Shown here piece by piece: positions 35,559-44,858 of a stretch of 64,000 nt of DNA. Origin of the DNA: Paracoccaceae bacterium (GTDB lineage Bacteria > Pseudomonadota > Alphaproteobacteria > Rhodobacterales > Rhodobacteraceae); assembly GCA_024742455.1 (NCBI GenBank), contig JANSYL010000005.1:124001-188000 (forward strand). Reading direction: 5' to 3'. The first letter of the stretch is position 1. Each line of letters begins with the position of its first letter. A program made the position numbers and the translations under genes. Under the pieces are notes generated by a model. That model ran no database searches. It was not told where the DNA came from and saw only the letters and a list, made by a program, of their open reading frames with translations.

Positions 35559-36242
35559 ATGCCGAAACCGCTCCCCTATGCCACGATCCACGAGATCTTC
35601 ACCCGCTTCCGCGACGCCGAGGCGGAACCGGTGGGTGAGCTCAACCACACCAATGCCTATACATTGGTCGTGGCCGTCGCGCTCAGCGCGCAAGCCACCG
35701 ACAAGGGGGTCAACAAGGCCACGGAAAAGCTGTTCCAGGTGGCCGATACGCCGGAAAAGATGCTGGCCCTCGGCGAGGACGGCCTGATCGAACACATCAG
35801 GACCATCGGCCTTTACCGCAACAAGGCGAAAAACGTCATCAAGCTCAGCCGCATCCTGGTCGAAGATTATGGCGGGCAGGTCCCGTCCTCGCGCGCCGCA
35901 TTGCAGGCGCTGCCCGGGGTCGGGCGCAAGACCGCCAATGTCGTGCTGAACATGTGGTGGCGCTTTCCGGCACAAGCGGTCGATACCCATATCTTCCGTG
36001 TCGGCAACCGAACCCGGATCGCACCGGGCAAGGATGTCGACGCCGTCGAACGCGCCATCGAGGACAACATTCCGGCCGAGTTCCAGCTCCATGCCCATCA
36101 CTGGCTGATCCTGCATGGCCGGTACACCTGCGTTGCGCGCAGGCCGAAATGCCCGGCCTGCCTGATCGCCGATCTTTGTCCTTACGAGGACAAGACCCCA
36201 TTGCCCGCGCCCAAAGGCGCCAGAAAGGACCTTCCCGCATGA
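35559..36242 (+). CDS. nth: endonuclease III
   Basis: DNA glycosylase/AP lyase that removes oxidised pyrimidines. At 227 aa it has the helix-hairpin-helix LPGVGRKTANVVL with catalytic Lys124, catalytic Asp142 in VDTHIFRVGNR, and the C-terminal [4Fe-4S] cluster cysteines at 191, 198, 201 and 207 (C-x6-C-x2-C-x5-C). The stop overlaps the ATG of the PfkB kinase gene by four bases, so they are cotranscribed. Confidence 0.96.
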   Translation: MPKPLPYATIHEIFTRFRDAEAEPVGELNHTNAYTLVVAVALSAQATDKGVNKATEKLFQVADTPEKMLALGEDGLIEHIRTIGLYRNKAKNVIKLSRILVEDYGGQVPSSRAALQALPGVGRKTANVVLNMWWRFPAQAVDTHIFRVGNRTRIAPGKDVDAVERAIEDNIPAEFQLHAHHWLILHGRYTCVARRPKCPACLIADLCPYEDKTPLPAPKGARKDLPA

Positions 36243-37231
36243 CCCCAGGCTACGACGTCGTCGGCATCGGCAACGCAATTGTCGACGTGATTTCCCATGG
36301 TGATGACAGTTTCCTCGACAATATGGGGATCACCAAGGGCATCATGCAGCTGATCGAGCGCGACCGCGCCGAGCTGCTTTACGGCGCGATGCGCGACCGG
36401 GTGCAGACGCCGGGCGGGTCCGTGGCCAATACCATCGCGGGGCTCGGCACGCTAGGGCTGAAAACGGCGTTTCTGGGCAAGGTCAAGGATGACGCGCTGG
36501 GCCGGTTCTATGCCGATGGCATGGTGCAGGACGGCACCGATTTCCCCAACGCTCCCGTGCCGGGCGACATCCCGCCCACCTCGCGGTCTATGATCTTCGT
36601 CTCGCCCGATGGCGAACGCTCGATGAACACCTATCTGGGTGCCGGTGCCGATTTCGACGAAGACGACGTGCCCGAGGATGTGGCGCAGCGCGGGCGCTAC
36701 CTGTTTCTCGAGGGCTATCTTTACGACAAGCCGGAAGGCAAGGCCGCCTTCACCGCCGCTGCGGCCTTCTGCCGGGCCGGCGGCGGCCAGACCGGGATCA
36801 CGCTCAGCGATCCGTTCTGCGTCGACCGGCACCGTGCCGATTTCCTCAAGCTCATCGAGGGCGAGATGGATTTCACCCTCGGCAACGAAGAGGAATGGCT
36901 GTCGCTTTTTGAGACCGCTGATCTGGATGCCGCGCTGACCCGTGCGGCGGGCATGTGCGACACCGTGGTCTGCACCCGGTCGGGGGACCCGGTGGTGCTG
37001 ATGCAGGGCGGCAAACGGGTCGAGGTGCCGGTCACCCCCATCACCCCGGTTGATGCCACCGGCGCGGGCGACCAGTTCGCCGCCGGGTTCCTCTACGGGC
37101 TGGCCACCGGGCAGGAGCTCGGGACGGCGGGCAGGATGGGCGTGGCCGCGGCGGCCGAGGTCATCCGCCATGTCGGCCCGCGCCCCAAACGCAGCCTGCG
37201 CGAGATTTTCCTGGAACAGGGGCTGATCTGA
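36239..37231 (+). CDS. PfkB-family carbohydrate/adenosine kinase
   Basis: A 330 aa ribokinase-fold kinase, commonly annotated as adenosine kinase in this group. PfkB features are the N-terminal YDVVGIGNAIVDVISHGDD, PGGSVANTIAGLGTLG, and the C-terminal signature VDATGAGDQFAAGFLYGLA with the catalytic Asp in GAGD. It starts at the ATG overlapping the nth stop. The exact nucleoside or sugar substrate cannot be fixed from sequence alone. Confidence 0.9.
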   Translation: MTPGYDVVGIGNAIVDVISHGDDSFLDNMGITKGIMQLIERDRAELLYGAMRDRVQTPGGSVANTIAGLGTLGLKTAFLGKVKDDALGRFYADGMVQDGTDFPNAPVPGDIPPTSRSMIFVSPDGERSMNTYLGAGADFDEDDVPEDVAQRGRYLFLEGYLYDKPEGKAAFTAAAAFCRAGGGQTGITLSDPFCVDRHRADFLKLIEGEMDFTLGNEEEWLSLFETADLDAALTRAAGMCDTVVCTRSGDPVVLMQGGKRVEVPVTPITPVDATGAGDQFAAGFLYGLATGQELGTAGRMGVAAAAEVIRHVGPRPKRSLREIFLEQGLI

Positions 37232-37289
37232 CGCGGCCCCCGGGCGGCGCGCGCCGGATCAAGGCGACGCCGTCGCATGGCCGCGCCTG

Positions 37290-37814
37290 TCAGAGCGGCT
37301 GCATCTCGAACCGGACGCGGCCGACGGGAATGCCCCACCGCGTCACCACCGCATCGTTGATGACCCTGCCCCGGTCGTCGAAATAAATCACGTCCTCGAA
37401 CCCCAGCCGGGTCACATCGCCATTCGCGGCGAAATCCACCACATAGGACAGGCGGATTTCATCGCCCAGTTCCACCACCTCGGCCAGTCCGACCGTATCC
37501 TCGCGCCGCCCGGTCCAGCGGCCGGGCCCGGCCCGGTCAAAGACCCAGGTCAGGCGGTTTTCCTCGCCGTCCTCGTAAAGGAAATCCTCGACCACTGTCA
37601 GGCGGTTGCCCTCCAGCCGCCCGTCCAGCCGCGCGGTGAACCGGCGTTCATCGCCGGTCAGGTCGACCCGGAACACCCCCGCGCCCACGGCCCGCCCGGC
37701 AAAGGCCCGTTCCAGCGTGATCGGCGGGCGCGGCATTTCGGGTGAGGACGGCAGGCGCGAACAGGCGGCCACAGCCATCGGGCCACAGAGCAGGAAACGG
37801 CGGGTCAGTGTCAT
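37290..37814 (-). CDS. DUF3833 lipoprotein
   Basis: A 174 aa protein with a short lipoprotein signal (MTLTRRFLLCGPMAVAAC, candidate Cys18). Its beta-rich body is typical of DUF3833 (FRVDLTGDERRFTARLDGRL, VEDFLYEDGEENRLTWVFDR). The function is unknown; the fold is probably an envelope-located lipocalin-like barrel. It is convergent with the kinase gene. The 150 bases between it and lexA show nothing further. Confidence 0.8.
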   Translation of the reverse strand: MTLTRRFLLCGPMAVAACSRLPSSPEMPRPPITLERAFAGRAVGAGVFRVDLTGDERRFTARLDGRLEGNRLTVVEDFLYEDGEENRLTWVFDRAGPGRWTGRREDTVGLAEVVELGDEIRLSYVVDFAANGDVTRLGFEDVIYFDDRGRVINDAVVTRWGIPVGRVRFEMQPL

Positions 37815-37964
37815 GGGGGCCTCCGGTCAGCGGCAAATGATCTGGCGGGGCAGGGGCACCCCCCCGCCGACGCATGTCCACTTAACCTGACCCGCCACCG
37901 GGTCCAGACCCGGGGCCCGGGCAGCAGCCCGCCGGGGGCTGCAACGGCCCTGAGTGATCGCCCC

Positions 37965-38648
37965 TCAATAGGTGCGGATCAGCCCCACCAGCTTGCCCTG
38001 AACGGCCACCTGGTCATCGCGGAACACCCGCGTTTCATAGGCCGGGTTGGCGGCCTCCAGCGCGATCATCCCGGCCCGGCGGCGCAGCCGTTTCAGCGTC
38101 GCCTCCTGGCCCTCGACAAGGGCCACGACGATATCGCCATTCTCGGCGGTCGCGCCTTCCTCGATCACGACGATGTCGCCATCGTTGATCCCGGCCTCGA
38201 TCATCGAATCGCCCTTCACCTCCAGCGCGTAATGGGATCCGCCGGAGGCGATCATCGCCTGCGGCACCGCGACATGGGCGGCGACCTCGCTGATCGCCTC
38301 GATCGGCGTGCCGGCGGCGATCCGGCCCATCATCGGCACCTCCAGCGCGGATGCCTCGACCGCCATTGCACCGCGGGGCGCGTCGCGCCGGTCGCCCTCG
38401 ATCACCACGGGGGTGAAACCGGGCGCGTCGATCCCCTCGGGCATCTTGACGATCTCGATGGCGCGGGCGCGATGGGCGAGGCGGCGGATGAACCCGCGTT
38501 CTTCCAGCGCCGTGATCAGGCGGTGAATGCCCGATTTCGACCGCAGGTCCAGCGCCTCCTTCATCTCGTCGAAGGACGGGGGCACCCCGTCGCGCTGCAC
38601 CCGCTTATGGATAAACTCCAGAAGATCGCGCTGTTTTCGTGTCAGCAT
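37965..38648 (-). CDS. lexA: SOS repressor LexA
   Basis: Represses DNA damage genes and self-cleaves when RecA is activated. At 227 aa it has an N-terminal winged helix ([20 protein letters not shown]), the cleavage site Ala112-Gly113 in GRIAAGTP, the catalytic Ser148 in [11 protein letters not shown] and Lys186 in [10 protein letters not shown]. Three GTTC half-sites spaced as the alphaproteobacterial SOS box lie 51-76 bases upstream, which indicates autoregulation. It follows moeA and may share its transcript as well as using its own promoter. Confidence 0.97.
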   Translation of the reverse strand: MLTRKQRDLLEFIHKRVQRDGVPPSFDEMKEALDLRSKSGIHRLITALEERGFIRRLAHRARAIEIVKMPEGIDAPGFTPVVIEGDRRDAPRGAMAVEASALEVPMMGRIAAGTPIEAISEVAAHVAVPQAMIASGGSHYALEVKGDSMIEAGINDGDIVVIEEGATAENGDIVVALVEGQEATLKRLRRRAGMIALEAANPAYETRVFRDDQVAVQGKLVGLIRTY

Positions 38649-38698
38649 GGTCCGTCATCCTCCATCCCGCGCCGGTCCGGGCTGCTCATCCCGTCGGC

Positions 38699-38724
38699 GT
38701 TCCGGGTATGTTCTACCCGTGTTC
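38699..38724. promoter_or_regulatory. LexA (SOS) operator, triple GTTC
   Basis: GTTC occurs at 38699-38702, 38710-38713 and 38721-38724, giving two overlapping perfect GTTC-N7-GTTC boxes with an 11-base period. This is the known LexA recognition pattern of Rhodobacter and relatives. It lies upstream of lexA in the gap after the moeA stop. Confidence 0.85.
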
Positions 38725-38753
38725 CCGGTCTGTGTCAACGAATCACCTGCGGC

Positions 38754-39953
38754 TCAGGCCGGTCCGGGACCAAGGGGCAGGTACTGGACGATCTCGCCGG
38801 CTGTGCGCTTCCCGTCCCCGGGCGGGCGCAGCAACAGCGCATCGGCCCCGGCCATCACCGTCAGCAATGCGCTGTCCTGCCTGTCGAATGCGGTGATCGC
38901 GGGCAGATCGCCCGAGGGGTCAAGCATGGCGCGCATGTAGTGTTCGCGCGGCCCGTTCGCGGGCAGGTCCTGCGCCAGCCGGGCCTGCCGCCGGGTGCGC
39001 GCCCGACCGGGCAGGCCCAGAAAGGCCCGCAGCATCGGCACCAGGAACACATGACCGCAGACCAGCGCCGAGACCGGGTTGCCCGGCAGACCAAGCAACG
39101 CCGCCTTGCCCATCCGCCCGGCCATCAGAGGTTTGCCGGGCCGCATCGCGACCTTGTAGAACGCCCGGTCCATCCCTTCACCTGCGGCCACCTGCGCCAC
39201 GAGGTCATGATCGCCCACGGACGCACCGCCGATGGTCACGATCAGGTCGGCCCCGACGGCCAGCCGCAGCACCTGCGCCAGTGCCGCCGGCCTGTCGCGG
39301 GCAATGGGCATCACCCGCGCCCTCCCGCCCTCGGCCTCGATCAGCGCCTTCAGCCCGTAGATGTTCGAGGCCACGATCTGATCTGTGCGGGGTGTCTCGC
39401 CCGGAACGACCAGCTCATCCCCGGTGGCGATCAGCGCCACCTCGGGCCGCCGCGTCACCGTCAGGCGGGGCGCGTTCATTGCGGCCGCAAGCGCGATACC
39501 GGCCGGGCTCAGACGGCGCGGCGCGTCGATCCGGGCGCCCGCCGTGAAATCCGCCCCCGCCGGCCGGACATAGGGCCCCGGGTCAAGATCGGTGTTCAGC
39601 GTGATCTGCCCGCCTGTCCGCGTGACATCTTCCTGGATCACGACCCGGTCCGTGCCCGCGGGCATCGGTGCGCCGGTGAAGATGCGCACCGCCTGCCCGG
39701 GTCCGACCGACCCGTCCCAGGCGCGTCCTGCGGGGGCCTCGCCGATCACGTCGAAGACCGCCCCCGGTGCCACCTCCGTTGCGCAAAGGGCATAGCCATC
39801 CATCGCCGAGGCGGCAAAGGGCGGCTGGTCGCGCCGGGCCACGACCGGGGCCGCCAGCACGCGCCCCCCGGCGTCCGCCAGCGCGACCTCTTCCACGGGC
39901 AAGGCCCTGGTCAAGGCAAGGCAAGCCGCCAGTGCCTCGTCCACCGATATCAT
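38754..39953 (-). CDS. moeA: molybdopterin molybdotransferase
   Basis: Inserts molybdate into adenylylated molybdopterin. At 399 aa it has MoeA-type motifs: PFAASAMDGYAL, IFTGAPMPAGTDRVVIQED, TGDELVVPGE, VTIGGASVGDHDLV and the C-terminal LLGLPGNPVSALV. The start at 39953 (MISVDEALAAC) is preferred; the longer frame to 40001 reads through a repeat copy. It follows moaC in the trpC-moaC-moeA-lexA gene order common in Rhodobacterales. Confidence 0.95.
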   Translation of the reverse strand: MISVDEALAACLALTRALPVEEVALADAGGRVLAAPVVARRDQPPFAASAMDGYALCATEVAPGAVFDVIGEAPAGRAWDGSVGPGQAVRIFTGAPMPAGTDRVVIQEDVTRTGGQITLNTDLDPGPYVRPAGADFTAGARIDAPRRLSPAGIALAAAMNAPRLTVTRRPEVALIATGDELVVPGETPRTDQIVASNIYGLKALIEAEGGRARVMPIARDRPAALAQVLRLAVGADLIVTIGGASVGDHDLVAQVAAGEGMDRAFYKVAMRPGKPLMAGRMGKAALLGLPGNPVSALVCGHVFLVPMLRAFLGLPGRARTRRQARLAQDLPANGPREHYMRAMLDPSGDLPAITAFDRQDSALLTVMAGADALLLRPPGDGKRTAGEIVQYLPLGPGPA

Positions 39954-39956
39954 CGA

Positions 39957-40030
39957 CCCGCCTGCTTCATCTTTCCGAAAATACGGGACCGCGCCCGGCA
40001 CGGGCGCGCATTTTCCGGTCCGGAAAATGC
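39957..40030 (-). repeat. diverged repeat copy F with adjacent 11-base-pair hairpin
   Basis: In the 121 base gap between moaC and moeA, the minus strand has the repeat core in altered form (CGTATTTTCGGAAAGATGAAG at 39963-39983). Next to it, 40008-40030 is a perfect inverted repeat (GCATTTTCCGG, one base, CCGGAAAATGC). Similar GGAAAACGC-type sequence accompanies copy D. The hairpin could attenuate transcription into moeA, but it has no T tract. Confidence 0.5.
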
Positions 40031-40074
40031 CCCCGGGCGACGCCGAAGGCGGCGCAACCCCTCATGGCTTGCGC

Positions 40075-40563
40075 TCAGGCCCACGCGTCCCCCGCCGCGT
40101 AGCGGCCCGAGGCACCGCCCTCCTTCAGTACCAGGCGGATACCGCCGATCTCCATCGCCTTGTCCACCGCCTTCAGCATGTCATAGGCGGTCAGGGCCGC
40201 GACGCTCACCGCCGTCAGCGCTTCCATCTCGACCCCCGTCTTGCCTGTGGTCTTCACAGTCGCGCGCAGGCGCAATCCCGGCAGGCCCGCATCGGGCATC
40301 AGATCGACGGTCACCTTGGTAATCGGCAGGGGATGACACAGCGGGATCAGGTCCGCCGTGCGCTTGGCCGCCATGATCCCGGCCAGCCGCACCACCCCGA
40401 TCACATCACCCTTCACCGTCTCGCCTGCCTCGATCAGGGCCAGCGTCTCGGGCCGCATCCGGATGAACCCTTCGGTCACGGCCACGCGGGTCGTGACGTC
40501 CTTGTCGGACACATCGACCATATGGGCCGCACCCGCCTCGTCGAAATGGGTGAGCTTGGGCAT
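40075..40563 (-). CDS. moaC: cyclic pyranopterin monophosphate synthase
   Basis: Second enzyme of molybdenum cofactor synthesis, converting the MoaA product into cyclic pyranopterin monophosphate. At 162 aa it has the conserved [18 protein letters not shown] start, [17 protein letters not shown] and the [20 protein letters not shown] active-site region. It sits three bases after the trpC stop and upstream of moeA. Confidence 0.96.
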   Translation of the reverse strand: MPKLTHFDEAGAAHMVDVSDKDVTTRVAVTEGFIRMRPETLALIEAGETVKGDVIGVVRLAGIMAAKRTADLIPLCHPLPITKVTVDLMPDAGLPGLRLRATVKTTGKTGVEMEALTAVSVAALTAYDMLKAVDKAMEIGGIRLVLKEGGASGRYAAGDAWA

Positions 40564-40566
40564 GGT

Positions 40567-41370
40567 TCAGGCCGCCGCCACCGGATCGGCCAGCAGCGCG
40601 CTGGTCGCCGCCGCGACATCCCCTTCGCGCATCAGGCTTTCGCCGATCAGGAAGGACCGCACCCCGTGCCCGGCCATATCGGCCAGATCGGCCGGCCCCG
40701 ACAGGCCGGACTCCGAGATCACCATCCGCCCCTCCGGCACGCGCGCGGCCAGCACCCGCGTCGTCTCCAGCGTCGTCACGAAGGTATTCAGATCGCGGTT
40801 GTTGATCCCGATCAGCGGGCTGTCGAGCTTCAGCGCCCGCTCCAGCTCGGCCGCGTCATGCACCTCCAGCAACGCGTCCATCCCCCAATGCCGCGCGGCA
40901 TCCTCCAGTTCGGCGGCCTGCCCGTCCTCGACCGAGGCCAGGATGATCAGGATGCAGTCGGCCCCCCAGGCCCGCGCCTCGGCCACCTGATAGGGGTCAT
41001 ACATGAAATCCTTGCGCAGGCAGGGCAGGGCGGTCGCGGCGCGCGCCCGGGTCAGGTAATCCGGCGCGCCCTGAAAGGACGGGGTATCGGTCAGAACGCT
41101 CAGGCAGGTCGCCCCCCCGGCCTCATAGGCGCGGGCCAGCGCGGGCGGGTCGAAATCGACCCGGATCAGCCCCTTTGACGGGCTGGCCTTCTTGATCTCG
41201 GCAATCAGGCCATAGCCGGTTTCCTCGGCCCGCTTCAGCGCCGCGCCGAAGGGCCGGACGCGCGGCGCGGCGCGGGCTTCGGCCTCGACCCGGCTGCGGG
41301 GGCGGGCGGCCTTGGCGGCGGCCACTTCCTCCAGCTTGTAGGCTTTGATCTTGGCAAGGATGCTGGTCAT
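40567..41370 (-). CDS. trpC: indole-3-glycerol phosphate synthase
   Basis: Ring-closing TIM-barrel enzyme of tryptophan synthesis, 267 aa and monofunctional (no PRAI domain). Motifs include [59 protein letters not shown] and [15 protein letters not shown]. It lies in the trpG-trpD-trpC order with a 55 base gap after trpD. Confidence 0.96.
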   Translation of the reverse strand: MTSILAKIKAYKLEEVAAAKAARPRSRVEAEARAAPRVRPFGAALKRAEETGYGLIAEIKKASPSKGLIRVDFDPPALARAYEAGGATCLSVLTDTPSFQGAPDYLTRARAATALPCLRKDFMYDPYQVAEARAWGADCILIILASVEDGQAAELEDAARHWGMDALLEVHDAAELERALKLDSPLIGINNRDLNTFVTTLETTRVLAARVPEGRMVISESGLSGPADLADMAGHGVRSFLIGESLMREGDVAAATSALLADPVAAA

Positions 41371-41425
41371 GGCCCTGTCTTAGAAGCCGGGGCAGGGGCT
41401 GTCGAGAGGGGGCGATCCAAAGACC

Positions 41426-42442
41426 TCAGGCCGCCGAGGTTACCCGCGCCAGCCCCTCGACCGCGCGCCTCGCTGCGCCGCTGTCGATGCTTTCGCGCGC
41501 CATCTCGACGCCCGCCTTCAGGTCGCCCGCCTGTTCCGCCACCACCAGTGCTGCGGCGGCGTTCAGCAGCACCGCATCGCGATAGGCCCCGGGTGCGCCC
41601 TCCAGAAGCGCGCGGAAGGCCACCCCGTTCTCCTCGGGGCTGCCGCCCAAAATGTCGCGCAACGGATGCACCGGCAGGCCCGCATCCTCGGGGTGGACCT
41701 GGGCCCCCGTCACGCGGCCGTCCTTCAGCATGGCCACGGCCGTCGGCCCGGTGATCGACACCTCGTCGGTGCCGTCGCCGCCATGCACCAGCCAGGCCGC
41801 CTCGGCCCCCAGCGCCTGCAGCGTCTCGGCCATGGGAAAGATCAGGTCGGGCGCGAATGCCCCGGTCAGCTGGCGTTTGACGCCGGCGGGGTTGGTCAGC
41901 GGCCCGAGGATGTTGAAGATCGTCTTGCACCCAAGCTCCTGGCGCACGGGCATCACGTGGCGGATCGCCGGGTGGTGCATCGGCGCCATCATGAAGCCGA
42001 TCCCGGCCTCGGCCAGCGCGCGTTCGACCACCTCCGGCCCGACCATGACCTCGACGCCCATCTGGCCCAACGCATCCGCCGCGCCGGATTTCGAACTGAG
42101 GTTGCGGTTGCCATGCTTGGCCACCGGCACCCCCGCGCCCGCCACCACGAAGGCCGTCGCGGTGGAAATGTTCAGCGTGCCGACCCCGTCACCCCCGGTG
42201 CCCACGATATCCATCGCCCCCTCGGGCGCGCGCACCGGCACGCATTTCGCCCGCATGACGGCGGCGGCGGCGGCATATTCGGCCACGCTTTCGCCGCGCG
42301 CGCGCATCGCCATCAGCAAGCCGCCGATCTGCGCCGGGGTGGCCACACCCTCGAACAGATAGCCGAATGCCTCCTCGGCCTGGGCCCGGCTCAGCGGGCC
42401 TTCGGAGGCGGCGAAAATCAGGGGTTTCATCGCATCGGTCAT
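41426..42442 (-). CDS. trpD: anthranilate phosphoribosyltransferase
   Basis: Transfers phosphoribose to anthranilate in tryptophan synthesis. At 338 aa it has the [19 protein letters not shown] phosphate-binding loop, [19 protein letters not shown] and the [10 protein letters not shown] motif. The ATG overlaps the trpG stop by four bases, indicating translational coupling of the two anthranilate-handling genes. Confidence 0.97.
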   Translation of the reverse strand: MTDAMKPLIFAASEGPLSRAQAEEAFGYLFEGVATPAQIGGLLMAMRARGESVAEYAAAAAVMRAKCVPVRAPEGAMDIVGTGGDGVGTLNISTATAFVVAGAGVPVAKHGNRNLSSKSGAADALGQMGVEVMVGPEVVERALAEAGIGFMMAPMHHPAIRHVMPVRQELGCKTIFNILGPLTNPAGVKRQLTGAFAPDLIFPMAETLQALGAEAAWLVHGGDGTDEVSITGPTAVAMLKDGRVTGAQVHPEDAGLPVHPLRDILGGSPEENGVAFRALLEGAPGAYRDAVLLNAAAALVVAEQAGDLKAGVEMARESIDSGAARRAVEGLARVTSAA

Positions 42443-43026
42443 GCCGGGGTCAGCCCTTTCGCGGTGTCGAGGAAGGTTTTCAGCATCGTATGCCCGTGTT
42501 CGGACCGGATGCTTTCGGGGTGGAACTGCACACCTTCGATGGGGAGGTTCCGGTGTTTCAGCCCCATGATCGTGCCATCCTCAAGCTCGGCGGTGACCTC
42601 CAGCTCGGCGGGCAACCCGTCGCGCGCGACCACCAGCGAATGATAGCGTGTCGCTTTCAGCGGCGAAGGCAGGCCTGCAAAAACGCCCTTGCCGCCGTGG
42701 TGCATGAGGCCAAGCTTGCCATGCACGATATCGCTGTGGCGCGTCACGGTCCCGCCAAAGGCCTCGCCGATGGTCTGATGCCCCAGGCAAACCCCCAGCA
42801 AAGGCACACCCGCCCCCGCCGCCGCCCGCGTCAGCGCCAGGCAGATGCCCGCGCTTTCGGGGGTACCTGGCCCGGGGCTCAGCACGATCGCCTCGGGCGC
42901 CATCGCCATCGCGTCCTGCACGGTGATCCGGTCATTGCGCACAACCCGCGTCTCGGCGCCAAGCTCGCCCAGGTATTGCACCAGATTATAGGTGAAGCTG
43001 TCATAGTTATCGATCAACAGCAGCAT
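42439..43026 (-). CDS. trpG: anthranilate synthase glutamine amidotransferase subunit
   Basis: Class I amidotransferase that supplies ammonia to TrpE (possibly shared with PabB for p-aminobenzoate). At 195 aa the nucleophile Cys80 is in [17 protein letters not shown], the His/Glu pair is in [14 protein letters not shown], and the oxyanion loop is [11 protein letters not shown]. It is the first gene of the trpGDC-moaC-moeA run. Its partner trpE is 1.8 kb away beyond an oppositely oriented gene. Confidence 0.95.
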   Translation of the reverse strand: MLLLIDNYDSFTYNLVQYLGELGAETRVVRNDRITVQDAMAMAPEAIVLSPGPGTPESAGICLALTRAAAGAGVPLLGVCLGHQTIGEAFGGTVTRHSDIVHGKLGLMHHGGKGVFAGLPSPLKATRYHSLVVARDGLPAELEVTAELEDGTIMGLKHRNLPIEGVQFHPESIRSEHGHTMLKTFLDTAKGLTPA

Positions 43027-43176
43027 GGCCGGCGCCTTCCGAAAAGGGGGTGAAGGCGCGGGGCGCCTCGGCTATACATGTTTCAAAGGGCGCAGGGCGG
43101 GTCAAGCGACCCCCGTTCCAAGGCGTCCGGATACCCGCCCGCCGAACCGGGGCGGACAGGCAGGCACAAGTAGCGC

Positions 43177-44622
43177 ATGAGGTCGGTGATGGGCGGTGGC
43201 TTTATCCTGGGAACGGCGTGGGGGATCGTGGTGGCCGGTATCGTGCTGGCCGCGATGTCGCTGAGCCTGCCTCTGCCGCCCCGGCCTGCCGCTCTGCCGC
43301 CTGTGGTCGAAACGGCGATGGCTGACACCGGCGCCGAGACACAAGTTCCGGCCACGGACTCCGCTCCGGAAACCGTCACCGACACCGATGGCACCACCGG
43401 CGCCGCGCAGGGGGTGCCGCTGCCTGCGGGCTCGGAATTCAACCGCCCGCCGCCGCCCGGGGCCGCGATCCTGCCCGATACCGATGCCCCCGTGGCCCGT
43501 AACACGCCGGCCCGCGTCCCCGAGGCCGCCGATGGCGGCGCCGAGGCCGGCCCCGATGCGACCCCGGCTCTCGATCCCAGTCCGCCCCCCGTGCCCGAGG
43601 TGGCCGCCGCCCCGTCGGCCCCCGCCGCGCCCGAGGCCCCGCCCGCCGCGGCCTTTGCTGCCCCCGTCGCCGGTGACATGTCGGACAGCAGCGATATCGT
43701 GGGGGACAGCGGCGCCGAGGCCCCGGCCGATACCGGGCGCTTGGGGACCGACCCGCAGCCTGACCCGCAGCCCGATGCCGATACCGGGTCGCCGGTTGCG
43801 GGCGATAGCCTGACGCTCGCCCCCGGCGGCGGCTCCCCGCTCCGCTTGCCGCAGGTCACCCCGGCGCCCGCCCCGGACACGCAAGCAAATCCCGAAACCG
43901 CCCCCGAAACCGGTGACGCGGTCACCGATGCCGTCCCGAACGCCCTGCGCGACAATGCCGTGCCCTTCGAGGCGCCCGAAACCGGCGCCCTGATGGCGGT
44001 AATCCTGATCGACGACCCGGACGGGGGGCTTACCCCCGACACGCTGACCCGGTTCAGCTTTCCGGTGGCCTTCGCCATCGACCCGCTGGCCCCCGGCGCC
44101 GCCACCCGAGCCGCGATCTACCGTGATGCGGGGTTCGAGCTTGTGATCCTCGGCGACATCTTCCCGGACGGTGCGACCGAAACCGACGTGGCGCAGGCCA
44201 TCGAGGGGGCGATTGCGGCGGTGCCGGGGGCCGTCGCGCTTCTCGATACGCCCGGGGGGCGCATTCAGGGCGATCGCGCGATCCTCGATGCCACGGTCGA
44301 CACGCTGGCGGTGACCGGGCACGGGCTGGTGGCCTTTCCGCAAGGCCTGAACGCCGCCGAACAGACCGCGCGCCGTGCGGATGTGCCGGCGGCCACGATG
44401 TTCCGCCAGCTCGACGACGAGGATCAGCGCGCCACCGTGATCACCCGTTTCCTGGGGCGCGCGGGCTTCTCGGCAGGCGAGGAGGGCACCGTGGTCGTGG
44501 TTGGCCGCACCCGCCCCGACACCGTCACCGCGCTGTTTTCCTGGGCGCTGGGCGCCCGGTCGGGCGGCGTGACGCTGGCGCCCTTGTCGGCGGTTCTTCT
44601 GCGCGAGGCGGACGGGGGCTAG
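43177..44622 (+). CDS. divergent polysaccharide deacetylase family protein
   Basis: A 481 aa envelope protein. It has an N-terminal membrane anchor (LGTAWGIVVAGIVLAAMSLS), a long Pro/Ala/Thr-rich linker to about residue 260, and a C-terminal NodB-like divergent polysaccharide deacetylase domain (DUF610/YibQ type). That domain begins LMAVILIDDPDGGLTPDTL and includes PVAFAIDPLAPGAATRAAIY. The catalytic activity of this family is unproven. It lies between and opposite to trpG and trpE, so it has its own promoter in 43027-43176. Confidence 0.85.
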   Translation: MRSVMGGGFILGTAWGIVVAGIVLAAMSLSLPLPPRPAALPPVVETAMADTGAETQVPATDSAPETVTDTDGTTGAAQGVPLPAGSEFNRPPPPGAAILPDTDAPVARNTPARVPEAADGGAEAGPDATPALDPSPPPVPEVAAAPSAPAAPEAPPAAAFAAPVAGDMSDSSDIVGDSGAEAPADTGRLGTDPQPDPQPDADTGSPVAGDSLTLAPGGGSPLRLPQVTPAPAPDTQANPETAPETGDAVTDAVPNALRDNAVPFEAPETGALMAVILIDDPDGGLTPDTLTRFSFPVAFAIDPLAPGAATRAAIYRDAGFELVILGDIFPDGATETDVAQAIEGAIAAVPGAVALLDTPGGRIQGDRAILDATVDTLAVTGHGLVAFPQGLNAAEQTARRADVPAATMFRQLDDEDQRATVITRFLGRAGFSAGEEGTVVVVGRTRPDTVTALFSWALGARSGGVTLAPLSAVLLREADGG

Positions 44623-44636
44623 ATCGCGCCTGCAAC

Positions 44637-44680
44637 CCTCTTTGCTTTCAAAATACCTCCGCCGGGGGCCCCGGCTTGCC
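44637..44680 (-). repeat. dispersed intergenic repeat, copy D
   Basis: On the minus strand the repeat reads CCCGGCGGAGGTATTTTG followed by AAAGCAAAGAG. It lies in the 236 base gap between the convergent deacetylase and trpE genes. The rest of the gap carries GGAAAACGC-type sequences (44705-44755) and a seven-base-pair GC hairpin at 44842-44856 near the trpE stop. Confidence 0.7.
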
Positions 44681-44858
44681 GCGCAAGCGGCCGGAGCGGA
44701 GCGGGCGGAAAACGCGCGTTCTCCGGCCCGTTTTTCGCGCGGAAAACGCTCCCCGGCGCTGCGTTCAGATCCTTGCCGAAAGGTCAGCAGATCCAGAAAA
44801 CCTTGTCTGATCGGAAGGGTGCGGAAATGCTCAGTCCTGATCGCCCGGCCCGGGCGCC

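Noticed and set aside
38232-40322. 696-codon plus-strand frame across lexA and moeA
   Set aside because: It runs antisense through two well-identified genes and an SOS operator, so it is not a real gene.
44842-44856. trpE terminator
   Set aside because: The seven-pair GC hairpin near the trpE stop is not followed by a T tract on the minus strand, so it is not listed as a terminator.
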